Assembly (NCBI GenBank): GCA_016209015.1
Contig: JACQWY010000064.1
Span: 1-62,428, forward strand
Direction: 5' to 3'
Source of the DNA: Gammaproteobacteria bacterium
GTDB lineage: Bacteria > Pseudomonadota > Gammaproteobacteria > Ga0077536
Length of the DNA: 62,428 bases
Shown: in pieces, positions 17,626 through 25,414 of the stretch
Layout: each line of letters begins with the position of its first letter
How positions within the stretch are numbered: the first letter of the stretch is position 1
Notes under the pieces: model-generated
Seen by the model: the letters and a program-made list of their open reading frames with translations, nothing else
Databases searched by the model: none
What the model was told of the DNA's origin: nothing
Program-made: the position numbers and the translations under genes

Positions 17626-18642
17626 TCAGGCCTGCGAGGCGGTGAAGCCCGCTCCGAACGTGCCCATCGCGCGCGCCTTCGGGTCGCGGCGCGGCTGCGG
17701 CCGCCCGTCGTCGGGGCGCGGCGTGGTGACGTGCCTGAGGACATCGAGATAACCGCTGCGCGTCTCGATCTTCGCGCCGTGCCCGTTCGCGAACAGGAAT
17801 TCGCGCAAGCGCGGCAGGCGGTAGCACGGCACCCACATGAGCAGGTGATGCTCGACGTGATAGTTCACCCAGTAGACGGCGACGAACGCGCGCGTGAGCG
17901 GCCCGGCGAGGGTCGTGCGCGCATTGCGGAAGCAGTCGTCCGCATCCGGCACGACCGCGTGCTCGGCAATGTTGCGGATGCGGAGCACGAGCTGCTGCCA
18001 GGTCAGCGCGGGCAGCACCCAGAGCAGGAAATAGAACGCCCAGTGGCCGCTCGCCGCGAGCAGCGCGAACAGCGCGAGCTGGACGACGAGCTGGCGACCG
18101 AGTTGCGCGCGGAAGCTCGCGAGCCGGCGCGCCAGCGGCCAGTCGCGCGGACCGAGCGCCATCGCGATCTGGTACTTGCGCTGCGAATAGCCCGTGATGC
18201 CGACGAGATCACGGAGCAGCTTGCGGACGAGGCTCGCGCGCGAGATCGGATAGGCGCCGGTCAGCGCGATGTCCGGATCGTCCTCCTGCTGCGTGCGGGC
18301 GTGATGCTTCAGGTGATAGCGCCGGTAGACGTCGGCGTCCGCGAACATCGGATAGGCGCAGAACCACTGGGTGAGCACGCGGTTCAGGCGCGGGGACTGC
18401 GTGAGCATGCCGTGCGCGCCGTCGTGCATGAGAATGAGCAGCCCGAGCTGGCGACTGCCGATGACGGCGATCGCGAGGACATATGTCAGCGGATGCGGCA
18501 GCCACGCGCAGGTGGCCCAGGCCGCGACGACGACGAGCCACGCGTGCGCGACGAGCCAGAGGCCCCAGGCGTCGGAACGTTCGCGCAACGCCGCGAGCTG
18601 TTCGGGGGTGAGGAGGCTGGACGCGGGTGGAGTCAGGCGCAT
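17626..18642 (-). CDS. Membrane fatty acid desaturase
   Basis: This 338-residue integral membrane protein carries the three histidine boxes of the di-iron desaturase family: HDGAHG (73-78), HLKHH (110-114) and HVEHH near residue 264. Hydrophobic segments flank the boxes. It would introduce a double bond, or hydroxylate, a lipid-linked acyl chain; position and substrate are not evident. The C-terminus has a basic, proline-rich tail. It is convergent with the cyclase gene. Confidence 0.85.
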   Translation of the reverse strand: MRLTPPASSLLTPEQLAALRERSDAWGLWLVAHAWLVVVAAWATCAWLPHPLTYVLAIAVIGSRQLGLLILMHDGAHGMLTQSPRLNRVLTQWFCAYPMFADADVYRRYHLKHHARTQQEDDPDIALTGAYPISRASLVRKLLRDLVGITGYSQRKYQIAMALGPRDWPLARRLASFRAQLGRQLVVQLALFALLAASGHWAFYFLLWVLPALTWQQLVLRIRNIAEHAVVPDADDCFRNARTTLAGPLTRAFVAVYWVNYHVEHHLLMWVPCYRLPRLREFLFANGHGAKIETRSGYLDVLRHVTTPRPDDGRPQPRRDPKARAMGTFGAGFTASQA

Positions 18643-19006
18643 GGGCTACGGTGTCGGGCTTGCAGGACGACGCATTGGGGCTCGTCGATCAGGATAAAGG
18701 GAATCGCAGGGCGAGGCGAGACGGCGGCGACCGCTGCGGAGCCGCAGGTCGCCGTACGGCTGCGATTGGTCCGGCCTGCGAAGCCCCCGGGTCCGCCACG
18801 CGCGCGGCATATCGCGTTGTCCCGGCGCAGGCCGGGACCCAGTCGCTGAGCCTCGGCTCGCCCGGTGAACCGCAGGACTCCAGTATGCCGAACGACGGGG
18901 CTGCGAGTCGACGTGCGGACCCGCGGATGATCGAACTTGCCGTGGCGCAATGACTGGGTCCCGGCCTGCGCCGGGACGACCGCTGTCCGACGCCGAAGTC
19001 ATCCGA
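18643..19006. repeat. REP doublet region
   Basis: This 364-bp intergenic stretch holds two REP-like palindromes, at 18816-18845 and 18952-18980, in opposite orientation. The core is GTCCCGGCGCAGGCCGGGAC followed by CCAGT. They are about 165 bp apart end to end, and the doublet lies at the end of the minus-strand PPOX gene. No gene is seen. Confidence 0.75.
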
Positions 19007-19504
19007 TCACACTTCCGCGAATGCACCCGCACCCGGGATCTGCTCTTCCAGCCAGCGCAGAATCCCCTCCTTCCCCGACCAGGCCCACCACGAGATCGCG
19101 TGCCAGGACAGGCGGATGAGCGTCGGCTCGCCGCTGAACATCGGGGTCGACCCGTACTGCGGGTACTTCGCATCGAGCGCTTCGACCGCGGCGCTCCAGT
19201 CCGGATGCTTGTCGGCGACGATCTCGGCGCGGGCGCGCAGGCGCAGCCACCAGAGATCCGCCCAGTCGTCCGCGTAGTGATCGACGAGCAGCATCACGGC
19301 CGGGGCACGTGCCAGGCGTGCGAGGCGCGCGAGTTGCGCCGTCGACTTCGGTTTGCCGTCGATCGGCGACCACAGGCAGCCGGCGGCGCGGGCGAAGACG
19401 ATCGGCAGCGCTTCCGGGCGATCCTGCTCGTCGCTGAGCGCGAGCCGGCCGACGGGCGCGGTATCGAGCACGGCCTCGACGAGGCCGGCCGCCAGCGGCT
19501 TCAC
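19007..19504 (-). CDS. PPOX-class probable F420-dependent protein
   Basis: This 165-residue split-barrel flavin/F420-binding protein resembles the TIGR03668 group (ALPIVFARAAGCLWSPIDGKPKS, VMLLVDHY, WLRLRARAE). Members bind F420 or FMN and reduce small substrates. The start is a GTG at 19504 that overlaps the EthD stop as GTGA, indicating translational coupling. No ATG is available near that position. Substrate unknown. Confidence 0.7.
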   Translation of the reverse strand: MKPLAAGLVEAVLDTAPVGRLALSDEQDRPEALPIVFARAAGCLWSPIDGKPKSTAQLARLARLARAPAVMLLVDHYADDWADLWWLRLRARAEIVADKHPDWSAAVEALDAKYPQYGSTPMFSGEPTLIRLSWHAISWWAWSGKEGILRWLEEQIPGAGAFAEV

Positions 19505-20178
19505 TCGAGGATCACCCGTTCCTTCGTGATGATGAAATCGAGCGGCACGGTGAGGAAGTTGTCCTCGTCGGCGCGCACGCGCGTGTACTCGGGGCTGTGC
19601 GCCGAGGCGCGCATGGCGTCGGTGTCGTCGAACCAGGTGAGCGCGACCCCATCGAGCACGGGCTTGCGGCCGCTGCGATAGGCGGCGAGACGCGTGTGGC
19701 TCTGCACGTAGCGGCGCACCTGCTTGATGCCGGCGCCGAGCGGGCCGTGGATCTCGGTCCAGTAGCGGTGGAAGTCCTCGACCGGCATGCCGGCCTTCTT
19801 CGTCACGAGCTCGACGTTCTTCACGCCGTCCGCCGGGATCGTCCCGGCCTTGATCACCTGATCCTCGACGACGATTTCCAGGCGCGAGACGGGGTCGATG
19901 AAATTCGCCTCGTCGGCATGCACGGCGGCGAGCTCCGCGCCGCCCTTCAAGGCGCGCAGGGCGTCCGTGTTCTCGAACCATAGCTCCGCCATGCCGTCGC
20001 ACGCGGGCTCGCCGCGCTTGTAGCCGGAGGCGAGCGTCTGCGACTGCACATAGCGCTTGAGTCCCGGCAGCTTCGAGACGAGCGCCGCATGCGTCGTCTG
20101 CCAGTGCCGGCCGAACGCCTCCCGATCCATGCCGGACTTGCGGCTGAACAACACCACCACCTTGATCATCTGTTCCAT
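19501..20178 (-). CDS. Tandem EthD-domain protein
   Basis: This 225-residue protein is made of two EthD-like ferredoxin-fold (dimeric alpha/beta barrel) domains, about residues 4-110 and 115-220. Each has the pattern FHRYWTEIHGPL / FGRHWQTTHAALV followed by RYVQS. EthD family members act in degradation of ethers or phenolics, or as small accessory enzymes. Fusion of two copies makes a pseudo-dimer. It is located between the CoA-transferase gene (43 bp upstream) and the coupled PPOX gene. No substrate can be assigned. Confidence 0.75.
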   Translation of the reverse strand: MEQMIKVVVLFSRKSGMDREAFGRHWQTTHAALVSKLPGLKRYVQSQTLASGYKRGEPACDGMAELWFENTDALRALKGGAELAAVHADEANFIDPVSRLEIVVEDQVIKAGTIPADGVKNVELVTKKAGMPVEDFHRYWTEIHGPLGAGIKQVRRYVQSHTRLAAYRSGRKPVLDGVALTWFDDTDAMRASAHSPEYTRVRADEDNFLTVPLDFIITKERVILE

Positions 20179-20221
20179 GCCGGTCCTCTCATTTGCCGTT
20201 GAGGAAGAGTCCAGGATGGCC

Positions 20222-21478
20222 TCATTTCAGAGCATGCTCGAAGCCCGCCGCGAGCTCGTCGCGGAAACCGGGATGCGCGATGCCGATGAGCGCCTCGGCG
20301 CGCGCGTGCAGGTCCTTGCCCTTCAGACGCGCGACGCCGTACTCCGTGATCACGTAATCGGTGCAGAAGCGCGGCGTGGTGACGACCGCACCCGGCGCCA
20401 GCGAGGCCACGATCTTCGAGCGCTTGCCGTCGTCCGTCGTCGAGGGCAGCGCGATGATCGACATGCCGCCGCGCGAGAACGCGGCCGCGTCGACGTAATC
20501 CATGCTGCCGCCGACGCCGCTGATCTGCAGCGGGCCGATGGTCTCGCCGTTGCTCTGGCCCTGCAGATCGATTTCGAGCGCGGAGTTGACGGACACGAAG
20601 CGATCGATCTTCGCGATCCCGAGCACGTTGTGCGTGACCGTCGTCGGCGCCATCACGATGCGCCGCTCGCGGCCGCAGAAATCGTAGAACGCCTGATCGC
20701 CCGCGAGCTCGCCCGCGATGACCTCGCCGGACCAGGGCGCGGCCTCGAGAAACGTCTGCACCGGCTGGGTCAGGAGGCCTGAGAACAGCCGTACGCCGCG
20801 CTTGCCGGCGAGCTGCGCGAGGACGCGGTCCGGCACCGCGCCGATCCCGAGCTGGACGCAGGCCGCATCGGGGACGAGGTTCAACACGTGCCCGACGATG
20901 GCATGATCGCGCTCCTTCGCCGGCGGCGTCGCATAGGTGCAGAGCGGCTCGTCGGATTCGAACGCATAGGCGATGCGATCGAGCGGCACGCGGCTCGCGC
21001 CGCCCGTCACCGGCATGTGATGGTTCATCTCGGCGATGACGAGCTTCGAGCTCGCGATGAAATCCTGATAGGCGCCGACCGAGATGCCGAGGCTCACGGT
21101 GCCGTCGGACTGGGGCAGCGAGGTCTGCACGACGACGACCTCGGGCTTGATCGGACCGTCGCGATGCACGACATTCGTCAACTCGGAGAGCCGCAGGGGC
21201 ACGAAACCGATCTTGCGAGGGTCATTCTCCCGCATCAGATCCCGGAGCTGCGCGGAGGCCTGCCAGGTGACGAAACGGAAATTCGTGCCGAGGCCACGCG
21301 CGAGATACGTGTACTTGCCGAAAGAGAAACCGGCACAGACGGTGAGCCGGCTGAAGCGCTCGACCTCGGCGCTGAACGCGCGGTAGAACAGCGTGGGTTC
21401 GGCGCAACCGCCGGGGAAAACAGCCGTGGCGCCGTCGGGAATCGCCCTTACCGCCGCGACGGGATCGACGAGCTTCAT
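20222..21478 (-). CDS. Acetyl-CoA hydrolase / CoA-transferase family protein
   Basis: This 418-residue protein is of the 4-hydroxybutyrate CoA-transferase type. Marks are the CoA-binding GIGAVPDRVL and the catalytic-glutamate region NSALEIDLQGQ, followed by GPLQISGVGGSMDY. It moves CoA from acetyl-CoA or another donor to an organic acid in the cytosol; the acid is unknown. It is first in the minus-strand operon with the EthD and PPOX genes, suggesting a shared degradative pathway. The divergent gene at 21580 starts about 100 bp away. Confidence 0.85.
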   Translation of the reverse strand: MKLVDPVAAVRAIPDGATAVFPGGCAEPTLFYRAFSAEVERFSRLTVCAGFSFGKYTYLARGLGTNFRFVTWQASAQLRDLMRENDPRKIGFVPLRLSELTNVVHRDGPIKPEVVVVQTSLPQSDGTVSLGISVGAYQDFIASSKLVIAEMNHHMPVTGGASRVPLDRIAYAFESDEPLCTYATPPAKERDHAIVGHVLNLVPDAACVQLGIGAVPDRVLAQLAGKRGVRLFSGLLTQPVQTFLEAAPWSGEVIAGELAGDQAFYDFCGRERRIVMAPTTVTHNVLGIAKIDRFVSVNSALEIDLQGQSNGETIGPLQISGVGGSMDYVDAAAFSRGGMSIIALPSTTDDGKRSKIVASLAPGAVVTTPRFCTDYVITEYGVARLKGKDLHARAEALIGIAHPGFRDELAAGFEHALK

Positions 21479-21579
21479 GCCTGGCTCCCGCGAATGAAAT
21501 CGATGAACGGAACGAGCCGAGACAATAACCGATCCGGCGCAGCAGCGGTAGAAACCGCGCCCGCGCCCGGGAGCACATC

Positions 21580-22278
21580 ATGACGACGAATTCGCGCCGC
21601 GCGTGTCATCTCGCCTTGGTCCTGATCGCGTTCGCGGGACGCGCCGCAGGGGCGGCCGAAGTGATGGTGCTGCCGGAATATGCCGGACGCTGGGTCGTGA
21701 ACGAGAAGCTGAGCGACGACGTCGAGAAGAAGATGGACGAGATGCGCCCCCTGCGCATGCGGCCGCGCGACGACGAGACGAGCGGCGAGCGGCGCGGCGT
21801 GCATGCCGACGAGAAGGGTCCGCAACATCCCGTCGTCGAGAAGGAGGACGACGAGACCTCGTTCTTCGGGGGACTCTTCGGCCGCAAGCACAAGCCCGGC
21901 CGCGAGGGACCGATGCACAAGCTCATGGCGACGCACGTGATCGAAATCGCGCTCGACGGCAAGGGCTATCTCGTGACCTACGACGGCGCGCTGCAACGCC
22001 ACGTCGTGCCGCGCCTGGGCAAGGTCTACAGCGCGAGCGGCGCCGAGCTCGTCGCCGACGATCTCGGCGAGACGCTCGCCTACTGGAAGGACGGCGATCT
22101 CGTGCTCGAGACGGGGATGAAGCCGCGCGGCTACCTCGTGCAGCGCTTCATCCTCGCGCCGGACCACGCCTCGATGATCGTGCGCACGCTGGTGAAGCGC
22201 TTCGAGAGCGAGCGGGAGGACGAGGATGCGCCGCGGCTTAAGCGGGTATTCGAACGGCAGGCGCACGCAGCGCCCTGA
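21580..22278 (+). CDS. Exported hypothetical protein
   Basis: This 232-residue protein starts with a Sec signal peptide (about residues 1-25, hydrophobic core LALVLIAFAG, cleavage near AGAAE). The mature part is charged, with an acidic/basic linker (about 45-105) and a beta-rich C-terminal half containing VIEIALDGKGYLVTYDG. I do not recognise a family. It lies between the CoA-transferase operon (divergent) and the MITE-like element. Confidence covers the gene being real, not its function. Confidence 0.7.
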   Translation: MTTNSRRACHLALVLIAFAGRAAGAAEVMVLPEYAGRWVVNEKLSDDVEKKMDEMRPLRMRPRDDETSGERRGVHADEKGPQHPVVEKEDDETSFFGGLFGRKHKPGREGPMHKLMATHVIEIALDGKGYLVTYDGALQRHVVPRLGKVYSASGAELVADDLGETLAYWKDGDLVLETGMKPRGYLVQRFILAPDHASMIVRTLVKRFESEREDEDAPRLKRVFERQAHAAP

Positions 22279-22324
22279 CGAAGCCCGGAAACGCGGCGAC
22301 CGGTCCCGGCCGCCGCGCGCAGCT

Positions 22325-22528
22325 TAGGGAAGCTCTGAATAAGTCCATCCTGGACTTTTCAGAGCACGGTCGGCAAGAAGCGTGGTTCTAACCGACCTTA
22401 CGTGAACAATGGCTTACGCCACTGTTCACGGCGGCACGTCCATGTGCCGCAGAAAGCTCTGAACTTGTTGTTCACGGCGGCACGTCCATGTGCCGCAGAA
22501 AGCTCTGAACTTGTTCAGAGCTTCCTTA
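22325..22528. mobile_element. MITE-like element with terminal inverted repeats
   Basis: The 204-bp element has 19-bp terminal inverted repeats, TAGGGAAGCTCTGAATAAG at 22325-22343 and its partner at 22510-22528, identical at 17 positions. It encodes no protein and lies between two convergent genes. A 46-bp unit is perfectly duplicated in tandem (22424-22469 and 22470-22515). A truncated relative is at 14623-14700. It is probably mobilised in trans by an unseen DDE transposase. Confidence 0.75.
22424..22515. repeat. Perfect 46-bp tandem duplication inside the MITE-like element
   Basis: Two abutting identical 46-bp units (22424-22469 and 22470-22515) each contain the hairpin CGGCACGTCCATGTGCCG and part of the right terminal repeat (AGCTCTGAAC). 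There are no spacers, so it is not a CRISPR array. Perfect identity points to a recent event. Confidence 0.85.
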
Positions 22529-22532
22529 GCGC

Positions 22533-24176
22533 TCAGCCGCCCTGCTGCTTCTCCTTCTCGCGCTGCCGGAGCTCGCGGCGCATGATCTTGCCCGTCGTCG
22601 TCATGGGCAGGCTGTCGACGAACTCGATGAGCTTCGGCACTTCGTGCTTCGCGAGGCGCGTCTTGACGGAATCGCGGAGCTCCTCGGCGAGCTTCTCGCC
22701 CGTGTCGAAACCCGCGTTCGGAATGATGAAGGCCTTGATGATCTCGGTGCGCACCGGATCCGGCACGCCGATCACCGCGACCATCTTGCAGGCCGGATGC
22801 TTGAGCAGCGCGTCCTCGATTTCCCCCGGACCGATGCGATAACCCGAGCTCGTGATGACGTCGTCGCCGCGGCCGTGGAACCAGAAGTAGCCGTCCTCGT
22901 CCATGTGGCCGACGTCGCCCGTGATGAGCCAGTCGCCGATGAACTTGTCGCGCGTCGCCTCGGGCTTGTTCAGATACTCGAGCAGCATCACCGGATGCGG
23001 ACGCTTGCAGGCGATGTGGCCTTCCCGGCCGGGCGGCAGCTCGTTGCCCTGATCGTCGATGATGGCGCAAATCGTGCCCGGCGTCGGTCGGCCGATCGAG
23101 CCCGGCTTGATCGGCATGATCTTCCCGCAGTTCGCGAGGATCACGTTGCACTCGGTCTGGCCGAAGCCTTCGTTGATGTTGAGCTTGAGCTCCTGCCGCG
23201 CCCAGTCGTGGAGCTGCTTGCCGACGGACTCGCCGCCCGAGAGCAGCGCGCGCAGATAGAGCTTGTAGCGATCGAGCGCGTTCGGCACCTGACGCATGAG
23301 CTTCAGCATCGTCGGGGTGAGCAGCGCGCGCGTGACCTTGTGACGCTCGAGGATCGAATACGCGTACTCCGTGTCGAAGCCCTTCATCGCGGTCGCGACG
23401 ACGGTGCAGCCGTGGAACCAGGCCGGCATGAGGATATCCATGAGGCCCGCCATCCACGCCCAGTCCGCGGGCGACCAGAATACGTCGTTCTCTTCGGGAT
23501 AGAACTCGTAGATGAATTCGAGGCTCGGGATGTGGCCGAGCATCATGCGATGCGGCTGCACCGAGCCCTTCGGCATGCCGGTCGTGCCCGAGGTGTAGCT
23601 GATCCACGCCATCTCCTCGGCCTTCGTGCGCACGTTCTCGAACGCGTCCGAGGCATGCTCGATCGCCTTCCAGAAATTGATCGAGCCCTCCGGTTCGTCG
23701 TCGACGACGAGCACACGCTCGAGCTTCGGCGCCTGGGCGCGGACCTCGGCGACCTTCGGATAGTTCGCCTTGTCGGTGATCAGCACTTTCGCGCCGCTGT
23801 CGTTCAGGCGATAGACGATCGCGTCGCCGCCGAACAGCACGGACGTCGGACCGGAGACCATGCCTGCCTTCCAGCACGCGACGTGGGCGATCGCGCATTC
23901 GGGATCCTGCGCGAGCAGCAGCGTCACGCGATCGCCGCGCTGCAGACCCCAGGATCGCAAGGTGTTCGCGAGCTGATTCGCGTAGCGCAGCACCTGCGCG
24001 AACGTGAACGTCTCGACTTCCCTGTTCTCGTTCTCGTAGATGAGCGCGACACGCGAGGGATCGCCGGCCCAGCGATCGCAGACGTCGTCGGCGATGTTGT
24101 AGTACTCCGGAATGTTCCACTCGAAGCTCTTGCAGACTTCTTCGTAGCTCGCTCCCGGCTTCAGCATTCTGGTCAT
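22533..24176 (-). CDS. Acyl-CoA synthetase (AMP-forming, medium-chain type)
   Basis: This 547-residue member of the adenylate-forming family has the P-loop YTSGTTGMPKG at about 215, EGFGQTE in motif A5, GDVGHMDEDGYFWFHGR in A7-A8 and the catalytic lysine motif TTTGKIMR near the C-terminus. It activates a carboxylic acid to its acyl-CoA; chain preference is not evident, and the closest look is the AcsM/medium-chain group. The start ATG at 24176 is preferred over an upstream TTG because GGGAGG sits about 8 nt before it. It is divergent from the SDR gene. Confidence 0.9.
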   Translation of the reverse strand: MTRMLKPGASYEEVCKSFEWNIPEYYNIADDVCDRWAGDPSRVALIYENENREVETFTFAQVLRYANQLANTLRSWGLQRGDRVTLLLAQDPECAIAHVACWKAGMVSGPTSVLFGGDAIVYRLNDSGAKVLITDKANYPKVAEVRAQAPKLERVLVVDDEPEGSINFWKAIEHASDAFENVRTKAEEMAWISYTSGTTGMPKGSVQPHRMMLGHIPSLEFIYEFYPEENDVFWSPADWAWMAGLMDILMPAWFHGCTVVATAMKGFDTEYAYSILERHKVTRALLTPTMLKLMRQVPNALDRYKLYLRALLSGGESVGKQLHDWARQELKLNINEGFGQTECNVILANCGKIMPIKPGSIGRPTPGTICAIIDDQGNELPPGREGHIACKRPHPVMLLEYLNKPEATRDKFIGDWLITGDVGHMDEDGYFWFHGRGDDVITSSGYRIGPGEIEDALLKHPACKMVAVIGVPDPVRTEIIKAFIIPNAGFDTGEKLAEELRDSVKTRLAKHEVPKLIEFVDSLPMTTTGKIMRRELRQREKEKQQGG

Positions 24177-24487
24177 GAGCAACCTCCCTCGCGGATTCGA
24201 TTCTGGCGCGCCCGGCCTGCCGGCCGGACGCGAGGTCGGGAATGATCACCGAAGCCGGCAAATTGCACAATTGCCGGCGCGCCGCGAGTGCCTGCTAGAA
24301 TCCGGCAACCTCGCGAGGTGCGCACGAGCTGCGCCGCTGCAGTGCAATAGCGAGGCATTCCATCACCGATCGGAGGATTGGGGTCAGGTTCGATTTCTCG
24401 GTTGCCGCGCGTGACGTCATCCGCGTGGTTGCCCGAGAAATCGAACCTGACCCCAATCCCCGGACAATCCGAGAAGAGGAGCAACGC
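24177..24487. repeat. Divergent intergenic region with 25-bp perfect inverted repeat
   Basis: Between the acyl-CoA synthetase and the SDR lies a perfect 25-bp inverted repeat, 24377-24401 against 24433-24457, with 31 nt between the arms. The arms read ATTGGGGTCAGGTTCGATTT onward. It belongs to the TGACCCC family also seen at 2.3 and 40.0 kb and ends about 30 bp upstream of the SDR start, so it may influence that promoter. The remaining sequence has no clear promoter or gene. Confidence 0.8.
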
Positions 24488-25255
24488 ATGGCGGGCAGAT
24501 TGCAGGACAAGGTCATCATCATCACCGGCGGCTCGACCGGTATCGGCCGCGCGTCGGCGCTGCGCTGCGCCGAGGAAGGCGCGAAGGTCGTCGTCGCCGA
24601 CATCAACGACGCCGAAGCACAAAATACGCTCGCGGAAGTGCGCCAACGCGGCGGCCAGGCGATCTACGTGCGCACGAACGTCGTCGTCGACGGCGAGGTG
24701 CAGGCGCTCGTCGCGCGCACCGTGCAGGAATTCGGCCGCCTCGACGGCGCGTTCAACAACGCCGGCATCGAGGGCGGATTCACGAACATCGTCAAGATGA
24801 CGGAAGAGGCCTTCGACCGCACGATCGCGGTGAACCTGAAGGGCGTGTGGCTGTGCGTGAAGCATCAAATCGAACAGCTCCTCGCCCAGGGCAGCGGCGG
24901 CTCGATCGTCAGCACCGCCTCCGTCGCCGGCCTCATCGGCTCGCGCGGCGGCACCGCGTACTGCGCCTCGAAGCACGGCGTCGTCGGCCTCACGAAGAGC
25001 GCGGCGCTCGAGTACGCCCGCAAGAAGATCCGCGTGAACTGCGTCTGCCCGGGCGTCATCCGCACGCCCATGGTCGATCGCCTCGTCGCGAACATGGGCG
25101 GCGCGGGCGAGCAGAGCCTCGTCGATCAGGAACCGATGGCGAGACTCGGCGAGCCGGTCGAGATCGCGGAAGCCGTGGTGTGGCTGCTGTCCGATCAGGC
25201 CTCGTTCGTCACCGGTGTGGCGATGCCGGTGGACGGGGGGTGGATCGCGCAGTGA
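24488..25255 (+). CDS. Short-chain dehydrogenase/reductase
   Basis: This 255-residue classical SDR has TGGSTGIG near residue 13 for NAD(P), NNAG near 88, the catalytic serine in STASVAG and YxxxK in AYCASKHG. It should oxidise or reduce a hydroxyl/keto group; the substrate is unknown. The start is the ATG after AGAAGAGGAGCAAC, a good Shine-Dalgarno. An in-frame upstream extension reads through the inverted repeat and is rejected. It is divergent from an acyl-CoA synthetase, consistent with a shared acyl or terpenoid pathway. Confidence 0.9.
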   Translation: MAGRLQDKVIIITGGSTGIGRASALRCAEEGAKVVVADINDAEAQNTLAEVRQRGGQAIYVRTNVVVDGEVQALVARTVQEFGRLDGAFNNAGIEGGFTNIVKMTEEAFDRTIAVNLKGVWLCVKHQIEQLLAQGSGGSIVSTASVAGLIGSRGGTAYCASKHGVVGLTKSAALEYARKKIRVNCVCPGVIRTPMVDRLVANMGGAGEQSLVDQEPMARLGEPVEIAEAVVWLLSDQASFVTGVAMPVDGGWIAQ

Positions 25256-25281
25256 CAGGCTGCGGTCGGGGTCTGACGCGT

Positions 25282-25309
25282 GTGGGTAACTCGCGTGCGA
25301 GTTATCCAC
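25282..25309. terminator. Strong hairpin between convergent genes
   Basis: A 13-bp stem (GTGGGTAACTCGC against GCGAGTTATCCAC, one G-T pair) with a 2-nt loop lies between the SDR stop and the end of the convergent fusion gene. No U-tract follows, so it may be a bidirectional processing or roadblock hairpin, or another small palindromic repeat, rather than a classical intrinsic terminator. Confidence 0.55.
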
Positions 25310-25414
25310 GCGGGTCATACCCCGGCTTCCAGAGCGCGTATCGAAGGGATCTTCAGGACACGAACGAACCCCGCGATAGATGCGCCTCCTGCGTCGGCAC
25401 ATCCTATAGGGCAA

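Noticed and set aside
22424-22515. Tandem 46-bp repeat considered as a CRISPR array
   Set aside because: Only two units, no spacers and no cas genes nearby.
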